Assembly (NCBI RefSeq): GCF_000718025.1
Contig: NZ_JODS01000037.1
Location: forward strand, 1 to 64,000
Direction: 5' to 3'
From: Kitasatospora purpeofusca
GTDB lineage: Bacteria > Actinomycetota > Actinomycetes > Streptomycetales > Streptomycetaceae
Length of the DNA stretch: 64,000 nucleotides
Program-made: the position numbers and the translations under genes
Shown: positions 41,386 through 49,967 of the stretch, in pieces
Layout: every line of letters begins with the position of its first letter
Position numbering within the stretch: the first letter of the stretch is position 1
The notes under the pieces: generated by a model
Databases searched by the model: none
Seen by the model: the letters and a program-made list of their open reading frames with translations, nothing else
Told to the model about the DNA's origin: nothing

Positions 41386-42438
41386 ATGCAGCCGCCCAGC
41401 CGCCGGACCTTCCTGGCCCTCGGGCTGCTCCTCACCGGCGGAGCGCTGACCGCCTGCACCGACTCGCCCCACCAGGACCCGGGCCGCCCGGCCGGCGACC
41501 ACAGCCGCCCCGACCCCGACGAGCCGGTCCGCCGCCGCGCCCTGGACGCCACCGACGCCCTGCTGGCCGCCTACGACGCCCTGCTCCCGCAGGCTCCCCA
41601 GCTGCAGCCGCTGCGCGAGGACGTCGTCCGCCACCGCGCGGCCCTGGACACCGCCACCCCGACGCCGACGCCCTCCACCGGCACCGGCACCCCCGGCGCC
41701 ACCGCGTCGGGCATCACCGCGTCCGGCAGCACCCCCGGTGCCACCGCCTCCACCACGGCCGCCACCGTGCCCACCACCGCCGCGCTGGCCTCCCTCGAAC
41801 GCCAGACCGCCCAGGCCCGGCTGGCCGACCTGGGCGCCGCCTCCCCGCCGCTGGCCCGCCTGCTGGCCTCGGTCTCCGCGGCCGGCGTCCTGCACGCCGT
41901 GGCCCTCGGTGACGCCGCCCCGGCCGCTGCCGCCGCCCCGGCACCGTCCGCCTCGCCGTCCGCCTCCACCAGCGCGTCCACGACCGCCTCCGCAGGCGGC
42001 ACGACCGCCCCGTTCCAGGACGCCCTCGGCGCCGAGCACGCCGCCGTCTACGGCTACGGCGTGGTCGGCGCCCGCGTCACCGACGACGGGCAGCGCACCG
42101 CGGCCCGCACCGCCCTGGCCGCCCACCAGGCCCGCCGCGACGCCTGGCAGCGCCTCCTCTCCGGCGCCGGCGCCACCCCCGACCCCGCGGCCGCCGGCTA
42201 CCAGCTGCCCTTCCCGGTCACCGACGCGGCCTCCGCCGGCCGCCTCGCCGCCCACCTGGAGACCCGGCTGACCGGCGTCTACGCCGACCTGGTCGCCGCC
42301 GTCCCCACCCCCCAACGGCCGCTGGCCGCCGACGCCCTGCGCGAGTCCGCGCTCCGCGCCCGCCAGTGGGGTGCCGCCCCCACCGCCTTCCCCGGCATCG
42401 CCGACACCCCCGCCGGGACGAGTACCCCCACCCCGTAA
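41386..42438 (+). CDS. Twin-arginine lipoprotein with ferritin-like (DUF4439) domain
   Basis: From ATG 41386 (GGAG upstream) the 350-residue product begins SRRTFLALGLLLTGGALTAC: a twin-arginine-type signal with a lipobox whose cysteine is residue 24. An export route by Tat with lipid anchoring outside the membrane is expected. A Thr/Pro/Ala/Ser-rich linker occupies about residues 90-220. The C-terminal part (DALGAEHAAVYGYGVVGARV...) matches the DUF4439 ferritin-like helical domain; Glu and His residues suit a metal site, but a full di-iron motif set is not obvious. The position next to rimP is typical for streptomycetes. The function is unknown. Confidence 0.85.
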   Translation: MQPPSRRTFLALGLLLTGGALTACTDSPHQDPGRPAGDHSRPDPDEPVRRRALDATDALLAAYDALLPQAPQLQPLREDVVRHRAALDTATPTPTPSTGTGTPGATASGITASGSTPGATASTTAATVPTTAALASLERQTAQARLADLGAASPPLARLLASVSAAGVLHAVALGDAAPAAAAAPAPSASPSASTSASTTASAGGTTAPFQDALGAEHAAVYGYGVVGARVTDDGQRTAARTALAAHQARRDAWQRLLSGAGATPDPAAAGYQLPFPVTDAASAGRLAAHLETRLTGVYADLVAAVPTPQRPLAADALRESALRARQWGAAPTAFPGIADTPAGTSTPTP

Positions 42439-42536
42439 CGGAGCGCGGCCCGCGCTCCGCCCCAGCGGCCCCCGGCCCTCCCATCACCGACAATGGAGGC
42501 GTACCACCACGGGGGAACCGCTACCGAAAGGCCGGC

Positions 42537-43454
42537 ATGTCGGCAGCAGCACCAGGGCAGATCACCGTCCCCGAGCGGCTCGCGCGCAACGTCACCGCCG
42601 TCCGCCCCGAGGAGGCGGAGCGCTGGCTGGCCGCCCTCCCCGCCCTCGTCACCGCCGAACTCGCCCGACTGCGCCTCACCCTGGACCGCGTCCTGGACCC
42701 CGGCGGCTCGCTCGCCCTGGTCGCCTACGTCCACCGCGACGACGACCTCGCCCCGGCCGTGCTCAAGGTCTCCCTCCGCACCCCCGGCACCGCCCACGAG
42801 GCCGAGGCCCTCAGCGCCTGGGCCGGCCGCGGCGCCGTGCTGCTCCTGGACACGGCGGCCCCCGACCCCGGGACGACCGTCCTCCTCCTGGAGCGGCTGC
42901 ACGGCGAGATCCCGCTGCGCTCCCTCGCCGAGCCCAAGGCGATGCTGGAGGCCACCAGCCTGCTGCACCGGCTCTGGACCCCCGTCCCCCCGGGGCACGC
43001 GTTCCCCGGCCCGCCCGCCCCGGCGCCCGCCGCCACCGCCCCGGAGCTCCCGGCCGAGGCCGGCCCCCTCCTCGCCGAGGCCCGGGAGGCCGCTGCCGAC
43101 CTCGCCGCCTCCGCGACCGAGGAGTTCCTGCTGCACGGCGACTTCCACCACGGCCATGTGCTCGCCGCCGACCGCGCGCCCTGGCTGGCGATCGGCCCCC
43201 GGCCGCTGGTCGGCGAACGCGCCTACGACCTGGCCCGCCTCACCCTGGACCGCGCCGACACCCTGGTCGGCTCCCCCGGCCTCCCGGCCGCCGTCCGCCG
43301 TCGGCTGCACCAGCTCGCCGAAGCCCTGGAGGTGGACCGCGACCGCCTCCGCGGCTGGACCCTGGTCCGCGCCGTGGACCTCGCCGGCGCCGCCCTCGCC
43401 GCGGGCCGCCGCCCCGACGCCGAGCTCTACCTGGAGTTCGCCGGCGCGCTCTGA
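42537..43454 (+). CDS. APH(6)-like phosphotransferase-fold protein, probably catalytically impaired
   Basis: The 305-residue product matches the streptomycin 6-kinase/APH fold: LAPAVLKVSL with Lys77, HEAEALSAW with the partner Glu, HGDFHHGHV (200-208) and APWLAIGPRPLVGERAYDLAR. Active enzymes have HGDxHxxN and AIDPKP. Here the catalytic Asp202 is kept, but the metal-binding Asn is His207 and the second metal-binding Asp is Gly220. This argues against normal kinase activity. The ATG at 42537 follows GAAAGG. It is 98 bp after the lipoprotein gene on the same strand, and its 3' end overlaps the convergent GNAT gene by 28 bp. A non-catalytic or changed role is inferred; resistance should not be assumed. 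Confidence 0.82.
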   Translation: MSAAAPGQITVPERLARNVTAVRPEEAERWLAALPALVTAELARLRLTLDRVLDPGGSLALVAYVHRDDDLAPAVLKVSLRTPGTAHEAEALSAWAGRGAVLLLDTAAPDPGTTVLLLERLHGEIPLRSLAEPKAMLEATSLLHRLWTPVPPGHAFPGPPAPAPAATAPELPAEAGPLLAEAREAAADLAASATEEFLLHGDFHHGHVLAADRAPWLAIGPRPLVGERAYDLARLTLDRADTLVGSPGLPAAVRRRLHQLAEALEVDRDRLRGWTLVRAVDLAGAALAAGRRPDAELYLEFAGAL

Positions 43455-44020
43455 ACCACGTCCGCGCCGCCCGCCCCGCGCAACGGCAGCGGAGCGCCCA
43501 TCACCGCGTAGCGCCGCTCGGTGTTCGGGAAGTGCACGGCCCGCGCGAGGTCCCGGTAGCCCAGCGAGCGGTAGAGCCGCCGGGCCGGCGTCTCGGCGTC
43601 GATCGCGGAGAGGATGCTGCGGTCCGCCCCCGACCGCGCGGTGAGGGTCCGGATCAGCGCCGAGCCGACGCCGCGCCCCTGGAACTCCGGCAGCACATGC
43701 AGTTCGGTGACGGCGAAGACGCCGTCCAGCCAGGCCCCGTACCCCCGGGCGACCAGATAGGGCTCGATCACGGTGCTCCACCAGTGGTCGCGCCGGTTCG
43801 GCATCCCGTAGCCGAAGCCGACCAGCCGGCCGCCGCTGACCGCCCCGAGCGCGATCACCCCGGGCTGCTGGGCGTGCCGTCCGACGATGTGGAGCCGGAC
43901 CATGACCTCCTCGGGCGTGAGCCCGAAGGCCACCGCCTGGACGTCGAGCGCCTGCGGAGCCCATGCCGCGAGGTCGATGGCCTCGATCCGCACCCCGGCC
44001 GGCCCAGTCACCCCGGTCAC
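43427..44020 (-). CDS. GNAT-family N-acetyltransferase
   Basis: A 197-residue protein with a GNAT fold: the acetyl-CoA motif A is LHVLPEFQGRGVGSALIRTL and motif B includes SAIDAETPARRLYRSLGYRDL. The substrate is unknown. Its 3' end overlaps the convergent APH-like gene by 28 bp. The start is uncertain among several GTG/ATG codons near 44020. The 104 bp to the next gene upstream contain no feature beyond a likely promoter. Confidence 0.88.
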   Translation of the reverse strand: MTGVTGPAGVRIEAIDLAAWAPQALDVQAVAFGLTPEEVMVRLHIVGRHAQQPGVIALGAVSGGRLVGFGYGMPNRRDHWWSTVIEPYLVARGYGAWLDGVFAVTELHVLPEFQGRGVGSALIRTLTARSGADRSILSAIDAETPARRLYRSLGYRDLARAVHFPNTERRYAVMGAPLPLRGAGGADVVQSAPANSR

Positions 44021-44124
44021 CCAGACATCACCCCAGTCACCCGTTCCATGCCCCGGACGTTACCCCCCGGCCACCCGCCGCGCGGCCCGCACCGGCAACC
44101 CGGCCGGCGGCGGCCGGTCCGCCC

Positions 44125-45018
44125 TCAGAACAGCACGCTCATGAACGCCCCGACCTCGCGGAACCCCACTCGCCGATAGGAGGCCCGCGCCCGCAGGTTG
44201 TAGTCGTTGACGTACAGCGACACCACCGGCGCGACCTCGCGCAGCGCGACCTCCAGCACCGCGGCCATCCCGGTCTCGGACAGCCCCTGGCCCCGGTGCT
44301 CGGGCGCGACCCAGACCCCCTGGATCTGGCAGGCGCCCTCGGTGACGGCCCCGATCTCGGCCTTGAACACGACCTCGCCGTCCTCGCCGAAGCGGGCGAA
44401 CGAGCGTCCGGTGGTGACGAGTTCGGCGACCCGGGCCTGGTACAGCAGCCCGCCGTCACCGGCCAGCGGCGAGACGCCGACCTCCTCGGTGAACATCGCC
44501 ACGCAGGCCGGCATCAGGATGTCGACCTCGTCCCGCCGCACCCGCCGCACCAGCGGGTCCGGGGCGATCTCGGCGGACGGCACCGTGGTGGCGAGCAGCG
44601 GCTGGTGCGCCCTGACCTCACGGGCGGGCCCCCAACTGCGCTCCAGCAGCGCCCACAGGGCCGAGGTGGGACCGGCCGGGCCCACGATGGAGGAGCAGCG
44701 GCGCCCCTGTCTGCGGGCGCGTTCGGCGAAGGCCTGGACGGCCTGCGGGCCGGCGTCCACCAGGACGAGATTGGCCCCGGCGTAGCAGAGCGCGTCGAGT
44801 TCGCCGTGCTCGTCGTACCAGCCCCACATCTCGCCGCCGAGCCGCCAGGGGTCGAGGCCGACGGCCTCCACCCGGGTGGCCACGAAGGCGTTGGCGACGG
44901 GGTCGCGGTGGAGCACGGCGAGGGCGTCGGCGAGGTCCGGCGGTTCCAGCACGCGGGTGGTCGCCAGGGCGCGGGCGGCCTGGAACGAGCTGGGGAGCAT
45001 CACACCTCGATCGAGCAT
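44125..45018 (-). CDS. GNAT acetyltransferase with N-terminal DUF4081 domain
   Basis: The 297-residue product combines an N-terminal domain of about 150 residues (DALAVLHRDPVANAFVATRV...SIVGPAGPTSALW, DUF4081-like) with a C-terminal GNAT domain (IQGVWVAPEHRGQGLSETGM; SLYVNDYNLRARASYRRVGF). Close relatives lie next to ispG-rseP-dxr in Streptomyces. The acceptor is not known. ATG codons at 45018 and 45000 are both possible, with GAGGTG upstream of the second. It is separated from ispG by a strong terminator at 45085-45114. Confidence 0.9.
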   Translation of the reverse strand: MLDRGVMLPSSFQAARALATTRVLEPPDLADALAVLHRDPVANAFVATRVEAVGLDPWRLGGEMWGWYDEHGELDALCYAGANLVLVDAGPQAVQAFAERARRQGRRCSSIVGPAGPTSALWALLERSWGPAREVRAHQPLLATTVPSAEIAPDPLVRRVRRDEVDILMPACVAMFTEEVGVSPLAGDGGLLYQARVAELVTTGRSFARFGEDGEVVFKAEIGAVTEGACQIQGVWVAPEHRGQGLSETGMAAVLEVALREVAPVVSLYVNDYNLRARASYRRVGFREVGAFMSVLF

Positions 45019-45084
45019 CGAGACAGCACCTTACTGAGACGACTGTGGCCGCACCCTACTCCCTGCCCCCACCCGGACACGGCC

Positions 45085-45114
45085 GCGGGGCCGTCCGCGA
45101 ACGGACGGCCCCGC
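45085..45114 (-). terminator. Terminator downstream of ispG
   Basis: GCGGGGCCGTCCG (45085-45097) and CGGACGGCCCCGC (45102-45114): a perfect 13-bp stem with a CGAA tetraloop, 41 bp past the ispG stop. Confidence 0.88.
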
Positions 45115-45155
45115 TTCCGGAAGTACAGCGCGGACCTACCCGGCACCGGGGTGGG

Positions 45156-46316
45156 TCACTCGCCGGCGGTGACGGTCGGCGCGCCGGACTCGACGCCCTC
45201 CGACTCCATCTGCTCGGCGATCTTGAACGCCTCCTCGATCAGGGTCTCCACGATCTTGGACTCGGGGACGGTCTTGATGACCTCGCCCTTGACGAAGATC
45301 TGGCCCTTGCCGTTGCCGGAGGCAACACCGAGGTCGGCCTCGCGGGCCTCGCCCGGGCCGTTGACGACGCAGCCCATGACCGCGACGCGCAGCGGCACGT
45401 TCATGCCCTCCAGGCCGGCCGTGACCTCCTCGGCGAGCTTGTAGACGTCCACCTGGGCGCGGCCGCAGGACGGGCAGGAGACGATCTCCAGGCCGCGCTG
45501 GCGCAGGCCGAGCGACTCCAGGATCTGGTTGCCGACCTTGATCTCCTCGGCCGGCGGGGCGCTCAGCGAGACCCGGATGGTGTCGCCGATGCCCTCGGCC
45601 AGCAGCGCGCCGAAGGCGACCGCGGACTTGATGGTGCCCTGGAAGGCGGGGCCGGCCTCGGTGACACCGAGGTGCAGCGGGTAGTCGCAGGCGGCGGCGA
45701 GCTGGCGGTAGGCGTTGATCATCACGACCGGGTCGTTGTGCTTGACCGAGATCTTGATGTCGCGGAAGTCGTGCTCCTCGAACAGCGAGCACTCCCAGAG
45801 CGCGGACTCGACCAGCGCCTCGGGGGTCGCCCGGCCGTACTTCTCCAGCAGGCGCTTGTCGAGCGAGCCGGCGTTGACGCCGATCCGGATCGGCACGCCG
45901 GCGCCCTTGGCGGCCTTGGCGATCTCGCCGACCTTGTCGTCGAAGGCCTTGATGTTGCCCGGGTTGACCCGGACCGCGGCGCAGCCGGCGTCGATCGCGG
46001 CGAAGACGTACTTCGGCTGGAAGTGGATGTCGGCGATCACCGGGATCTGCGACTTCTTCGCGATGATCGGCAGCGCGTCCGCGTCGTCCTGGGACGGGAC
46101 GGCGACCCGCACGATCTGGCAGCCGGACGCGGTGAGCTCCGCGATCTGCTGCAGCGTGGCGTTGATGTCCGAGGTCAGCGTGGTGGTCATGGACTGCACC
46201 GAGACGGGCGCGTCGCCGCCGACCGGCACGTTGCCGACCATGATCTGACGGGAGACCCGGCGCTTGGCGAGCGGCTTGAGCGGCAGAGACGGAATACCGA
46301 GCGAGATCGCGGTCAT
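45156..46316 (-). CDS. ispG: 4-hydroxy-3-methylbut-2-enyl diphosphate synthase (GcpE)
   Basis: IspG is the [4Fe-4S] enzyme that makes HMBPP in the MEP isoprenoid pathway. The 386-residue product has QSMTTTLTSD, VRVNPGNIK, and the cluster cysteines in SCPSCGR and VMGCVVNGPGEA. The start is ATG 46316 (MTAISLGIPSLPLKPLAKRR); the much longer open frame upstream overlaps rseP and is not real. It is 140 bp downstream of rseP, with dxr further upstream on the same strand, so two MEP enzymes flank the site-2 protease. A terminator follows. Confidence 0.97.
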   Translation of the reverse strand: MTAISLGIPSLPLKPLAKRRVSRQIMVGNVPVGGDAPVSVQSMTTTLTSDINATLQQIAELTASGCQIVRVAVPSQDDADALPIIAKKSQIPVIADIHFQPKYVFAAIDAGCAAVRVNPGNIKAFDDKVGEIAKAAKGAGVPIRIGVNAGSLDKRLLEKYGRATPEALVESALWECSLFEEHDFRDIKISVKHNDPVVMINAYRQLAAACDYPLHLGVTEAGPAFQGTIKSAVAFGALLAEGIGDTIRVSLSAPPAEEIKVGNQILESLGLRQRGLEIVSCPSCGRAQVDVYKLAEEVTAGLEGMNVPLRVAVMGCVVNGPGEAREADLGVASGNGKGQIFVKGEVIKTVPESKIVETLIEEAFKIAEQMESEGVESGAPTVTAGE

Positions 46317-46456
46317 GTGCGCAGGGTTCCCCGGGGTCGATGTGTGGTCGGCCCGGCCGCTGGGACGACCGAACCCGGGCGCGCCGACGATCGCACGCCC
46401 GGGCTCCAACGGTACGCCACGGGAACGGGCGCCCGCGCACCCACCGGCCCGCCGCT

Positions 46457-47761
46457 CTAACTGATCTTGACCGGGTTCACCAGGTCGGCCACCAGCACCA
46501 GCAGGGTGAAGCCGATGAACACGCTGGCCACCACGTACGCGAGCGGCATCAGCCGGGCCACGTCGAACGGACCGGGGTCCGGGCGGCGGAACATCCGTGC
46601 GAACCGGCGGCGCACCGACTCCCAGACCGCGCCCGCGATGTGACCGCCGTCCAGCGGCAGCAGCGGCAGCATGTTGAAGAGGAACAGCGAGAGGTTGATC
46701 CCGGCGAGCAGGTTGACGAAGTAGGCGACCCGCTGGCTGCCCGGGATGTCCAGCGAGAACACCTCGCCGCTCACCCGGGCCGCGCCGACCATGCCGATCG
46801 GGGAGTCCACCTCGCGCGGGGCGCCGTCGACCACCGAGTGCCACAGCCCGGGGATCTTGCCGGGCAGCGCGGCCAGCGACTCCACGCCGTTCTCCGCCAT
46901 GTCGTACATCCGGTCCACCGACTGCCCGAGGCCGAGCCGGACCACGCCCGTGGTCGGGGTGAAGCCGAGGAAGCCCGCCCGCACCGTCTCGCCCTTGACC
47001 GGCAGGCCCTGGTCGTCGTACTTCTGCACGTCGTTGACGGCGATCGTCGGTTCGAGGGTCAGTCGCTGACCGTCGCGCTCGACCACCAGCTCGACCTTCT
47101 TGCCGGCCGACTTCCGGATGTCGCCCTGCAACTGCTCGTAGTTGCCGATCCGGTCGCCGTCGAAGGACACCACCCGGTCGCCCGGCCGCAGCCCGGCCTG
47201 GAAGGCGGGCGCCGCCGGGGCGTCCGCCGGGCAGGTGTCGGTCGCCTGGCCGGCCTTGACCACGCACTCCGAGACGGTGCCGATGGTCGGCACCGCCATC
47301 GAGACGCCGAAGCCCATCATCACGGTCAGGAAGAGCCCGAACGAGAGCAGCAGGTTCATGAACGGCCCGGCGAACATGACGATCACGCGCTTCCACGGCT
47401 TGCGCGTGTAGAACAGCCGGGACTCGTCGCCCTCCTTCACCTCCTCGTAGGAGGCTTCCCGGGCGTCCTCGATCATGGACCGCCAGGGCGAGGTCGAACG
47501 CTGGGTGATCCGCCCGTCCGCACCGGGCGGGAACATCCCGATCATCCGGATGTACCCGCCCAGGGGAACGGCCTTGAGGCCGTACTCGGTGTCGCCCTTC
47601 TTCCGCGACCAGATCGTCGGCCCGAAGCCGACCATGTACTGCGGCACCCGAATGCCGAACAGCTTGGCCGTGGAGAGGTGGCCGAGCTCGTGCCAGGCGA
47701 TCGAGAAGAGCAGTCCCAGTACGAAGACCAGGATGCCGACCACCGTCATCACCGTTGCCAC
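46457..47761 (-). CDS. rseP: Site-2 (M50) intramembrane zinc metalloprotease RseP/Rip
   Basis: Site-2 proteases cut membrane-bound anti-sigma factors and similar substrates within the membrane. The 434-residue product has HELGH (24-28) in the first helix, a PDZ domain in mid-protein (AFQAGLRPGDRVVSFDGDRIGNY) and the third metal ligand in LLPLDGGH, with four predicted helices. All catalytic residues are present. Its place between dxr and ispG is conserved in actinobacteria. The substrate is not encoded in this window as far as I can see. The start is ATG 47761; dxr ends 108 bp upstream. Confidence 0.95.
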   Translation of the reverse strand: MATVMTVVGILVFVLGLLFSIAWHELGHLSTAKLFGIRVPQYMVGFGPTIWSRKKGDTEYGLKAVPLGGYIRMIGMFPPGADGRITQRSTSPWRSMIEDAREASYEEVKEGDESRLFYTRKPWKRVIVMFAGPFMNLLLSFGLFLTVMMGFGVSMAVPTIGTVSECVVKAGQATDTCPADAPAAPAFQAGLRPGDRVVSFDGDRIGNYEQLQGDIRKSAGKKVELVVERDGQRLTLEPTIAVNDVQKYDDQGLPVKGETVRAGFLGFTPTTGVVRLGLGQSVDRMYDMAENGVESLAALPGKIPGLWHSVVDGAPREVDSPIGMVGAARVSGEVFSLDIPGSQRVAYFVNLLAGINLSLFLFNMLPLLPLDGGHIAGAVWESVRRRFARMFRRPDPGPFDVARLMPLAYVVASVFIGFTLLVLVADLVNPVKIS

Positions 47762-47869
47762 CGCTGCGCCTCCGTCATTCCGCTCCGATCGTCCTGTCGT
47801 CGTACCGGTCCGCCGGGCGGCGCCGTCCGGCGGACCCGCCCCGGTGGCACTGCCCGTCCGGGCGGACCG

Positions 47870-49099
47870 TCAGCCCGCCGCCAGCTCGCGGGCCCGGGCG
47901 CGCGCCCAGTCCTCCGCGTGCAGGACGTCCTCCACCGTCAGCGAAGTTCCCCCGGCCGGGGCACCGTGCTCGGCCACGACCTTCGCAACAGTGTCCACGA
48001 TCCCGGTGAAGGCGAGGCGGCCCTTCAGGAAGGCCTCCACGCACTCCTCGTTCGCGGCGTTGAACACGGCCGGGCAGGTACCGCCCAGGGTGCCGACCTC
48101 GCGGGCCAGCTGGACGGCCGGGAAGGCCTCGTCGTCCAGCGGGAAGAACTCCCAGGTCGCGGCCTTCGTCCAGTCGCAGCCCGGGGCCGCGTCCGGGACC
48201 CGGTCCGGCCAGCCCAGGCCGAGCGCGATCGGCATCCGCATGTCCGGCGGACTCGCCTGCGCCAGCGTGGAACCGTCCGTGAACTCCACCATCGAGTGCA
48301 CGACCGACTGCGGATGGACCACGACCTCGATCCGGTCGAACGGCACGTCGTACAGCAGGTGCGCCTCGATCACCTCCAGGCCCTTGTTCACCAGGGTGGC
48401 CGAATTGATCGTGACGACCGGGCCCATCGCCCAGGTCGGGTGCGCCAGCGCGTCGGCGGGGGTCACCCCGGCCAGCTCCGCCCGGCCGCGGCCGCGGAAC
48501 GGGCCACCGCTCGCGGTCACCACCAGCTTGCGGACCTCGGCCCGGGTGCCGCCGGCCAGCGCCTGGAACAGCGCGGCGTGCTCGGAGTCCACCGGGACGA
48601 TCTGCCCCGGCCGCGCCACCGCCTTCACCAGCGGGCCGCCGACGATCAGCGACTCCTTGTTGGCCAGCACCAGCACCCGGCCGGCCCGCAGCGCCGCCAG
48701 CGTCGGGCCCAGACCGATCGACCCGGTGATGCCGTTCAGCACCGAGTGGCACTCCGTCGCCGCCAGCTCGGTCGCCGCGTCCGGACCCGCCAGCACGGTC
48801 GGCAGCGGCCCGCCCGCGGCCTTCGCCGCCAGCGCCTCGCGCAGCGCCGGCTCCGCCGCCGGATCGGCCACCGCCACGGTGCGCACACCCAGCCGGACCG
48901 CCTGCTCGGCGAGCAGCTCCACCCGGCCGCCGGCCGCCGACAGGGCCACCACCCGGAACCGGTCCGGATTGCGGAGCACCACGTCGACGGCCTGGGTACC
49001 GATCGAACCGGTCGATCCGAGGATCACCAACTCCCGGGGGCCGGAGGGGTCGGTCACCTCGGGGGTGAACCGCAGCTGCGGGTGGGCGAGCGAAGTCAT
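47870..49099 (-). CDS. dxr: 1-deoxy-D-xylulose 5-phosphate reductoisomerase
   Basis: Dxr makes 2-C-methylerythritol 4-phosphate, the committed MEP-pathway step. The 409-residue product has the NADPH motif ILGSTGSIGTQA, the substrate/metal region LANKESLIVGG, PVDSEHAALFQ and VTASGGPFRG, and NSATLVNKGLEVIEAH. The start is ATG 49099 (MTSLAHPQLRF); an open frame reaching 50089 overlaps the SDR gene and is rejected. It is divergent from the NAD(P)-binding protein gene across 129 bp. It shares the strand with rseP and ispG. Confidence 0.97.
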   Translation of the reverse strand: MTSLAHPQLRFTPEVTDPSGPRELVILGSTGSIGTQAVDVVLRNPDRFRVVALSAAGGRVELLAEQAVRLGVRTVAVADPAAEPALREALAAKAAGGPLPTVLAGPDAATELAATECHSVLNGITGSIGLGPTLAALRAGRVLVLANKESLIVGGPLVKAVARPGQIVPVDSEHAALFQALAGGTRAEVRKLVVTASGGPFRGRGRAELAGVTPADALAHPTWAMGPVVTINSATLVNKGLEVIEAHLLYDVPFDRIEVVVHPQSVVHSMVEFTDGSTLAQASPPDMRMPIALGLGWPDRVPDAAPGCDWTKAATWEFFPLDDEAFPAVQLAREVGTLGGTCPAVFNAANEECVEAFLKGRLAFTGIVDTVAKVVAEHGAPAGGTSLTVEDVLHAEDWARARARELAAG

Positions 49100-49228
49100 G
49101 CGCCCATTGTGGCCTGCCCGACACCCTCCCCCGCACCACGGGTTCCCCCGATCCACCGCGGCGGTCGCGCGGACCCGCCGCACCGGTTCCCCAGGACGGC
49201 GCCCGCGCCCCGGGCTACCGTCGGAGCC

Positions 49229-49894
49229 ATGCGCATCGTCATCGCCGGGGGCCACGGACAGATCGCCCTCCGACTGGAACGGCTGCTCGCCGACCGGGGC
49301 GACCGGCCCGCCGGAATCGTCCGCCGCCCCGAACACTCCGAGGACCTCGCCGCCGCCGGCGCCGAACCGCTGCTGCTCGACCTGGAGGCCGCCACCGCGC
49401 CGGAACTCGCCCGGCTGCTCGACGGCGCCGACGCCGTGGTGTTCGCCGCCGGCGCCGGACCGGGCAGCGGCGCCGCCCGCAAGCTCACCGTCGACCGGGA
49501 CGCCGCCGTCCTGCTCGCCGACGCCGCCGAACTCGCCGGCGTCCGCCGCTACCTGATCGTCTCCTCGATGGGCGCCGACGCCCGGGCCGAGTACCCCGCC
49601 GACGAGGGCTTCCAGACCTATCTGCGGGCCAAGGGCGCCGCCGACGACGCCGTCCGCTCCCGCCCCGGCCTGGACTGGACGGTGCTGCGCCCCGGCCGCC
49701 TCACCGACGGACCCGGCACCGGACTGGTCCGGCTCGCCCCCGGCCTCCCGCGCGGCGCCGTCGACCGGCAGGACGTCGCCGCCGTGCTGGCCGCCCTGCT
49801 GCACGAGCCCGGCACCGCCGGGAAGACCCTGGACCTGGTCTCCGGCGACGCCACCGTCGCCGAGGCCGTCGCGGCCGCCGCCGGCCGGGACTGA
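49229..49894 (+). CDS. NAD(P)-binding Rossmann-fold protein (atypical SDR, NAD(P)H-binding type)
   Basis: The 221-residue product starts MRIVIAGGHGQIALRLERLL, a GxxGxxA-type dinucleotide motif, and shows VVFAAGAGPGSG, YLIVSSMGAD and WTVLRPGRLTDGPGTG. This fits the NAD(P)-binding/YhfK-like atypical SDR group, whose members are often sugar epimerase-like or redox sensors. The catalytic Tyr-x-x-x-Lys becomes YLRAKG, so the lysine is kept. The substrate is unknown. It is transcribed away from dxr and ends at a terminator facing the aldehyde dehydrogenase gene. Confidence 0.9.
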   Translation: MRIVIAGGHGQIALRLERLLADRGDRPAGIVRRPEHSEDLAAAGAEPLLLDLEAATAPELARLLDGADAVVFAAGAGPGSGAARKLTVDRDAAVLLADAAELAGVRRYLIVSSMGADARAEYPADEGFQTYLRAKGAADDAVRSRPGLDWTVLRPGRLTDGPGTGLVRLAPGLPRGAVDRQDVAAVLAALLHEPGTAGKTLDLVSGDATVAEAVAAAAGRD

Positions 49895-49920
49895 GCGCTC
49901 CCCCGGCACCCCGGGTACGC

Positions 49921-49955
49921 CGAAGGGCCAGACCGCACCGCGGCCGGGCCCTTCG
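49921..49955. terminator. Bidirectional terminator between SDR and aldehyde dehydrogenase genes
   Basis: CGAAGGGCC (49921-49929) and GGCCCTTCG (49947-49955), 9 bp perfect with a 17-nt loop, between convergent stops at 49894 and 49968. Confidence 0.65.
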
Positions 49956-49967
49956 TCAGCACCTGTC

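Noticed and set aside
42537..43454. Functional streptomycin-resistance kinase
   Set aside because: Two metal-binding residues of the family are replaced, so resistance cannot be claimed from fold similarity.
45156..47396. A 746-codon version of ispG reaching into rseP
   Set aside because: The extra N-terminal 360 residues are the out-of-frame reading of rseP. The family start MTAISLGIPS at 46316 is clear.
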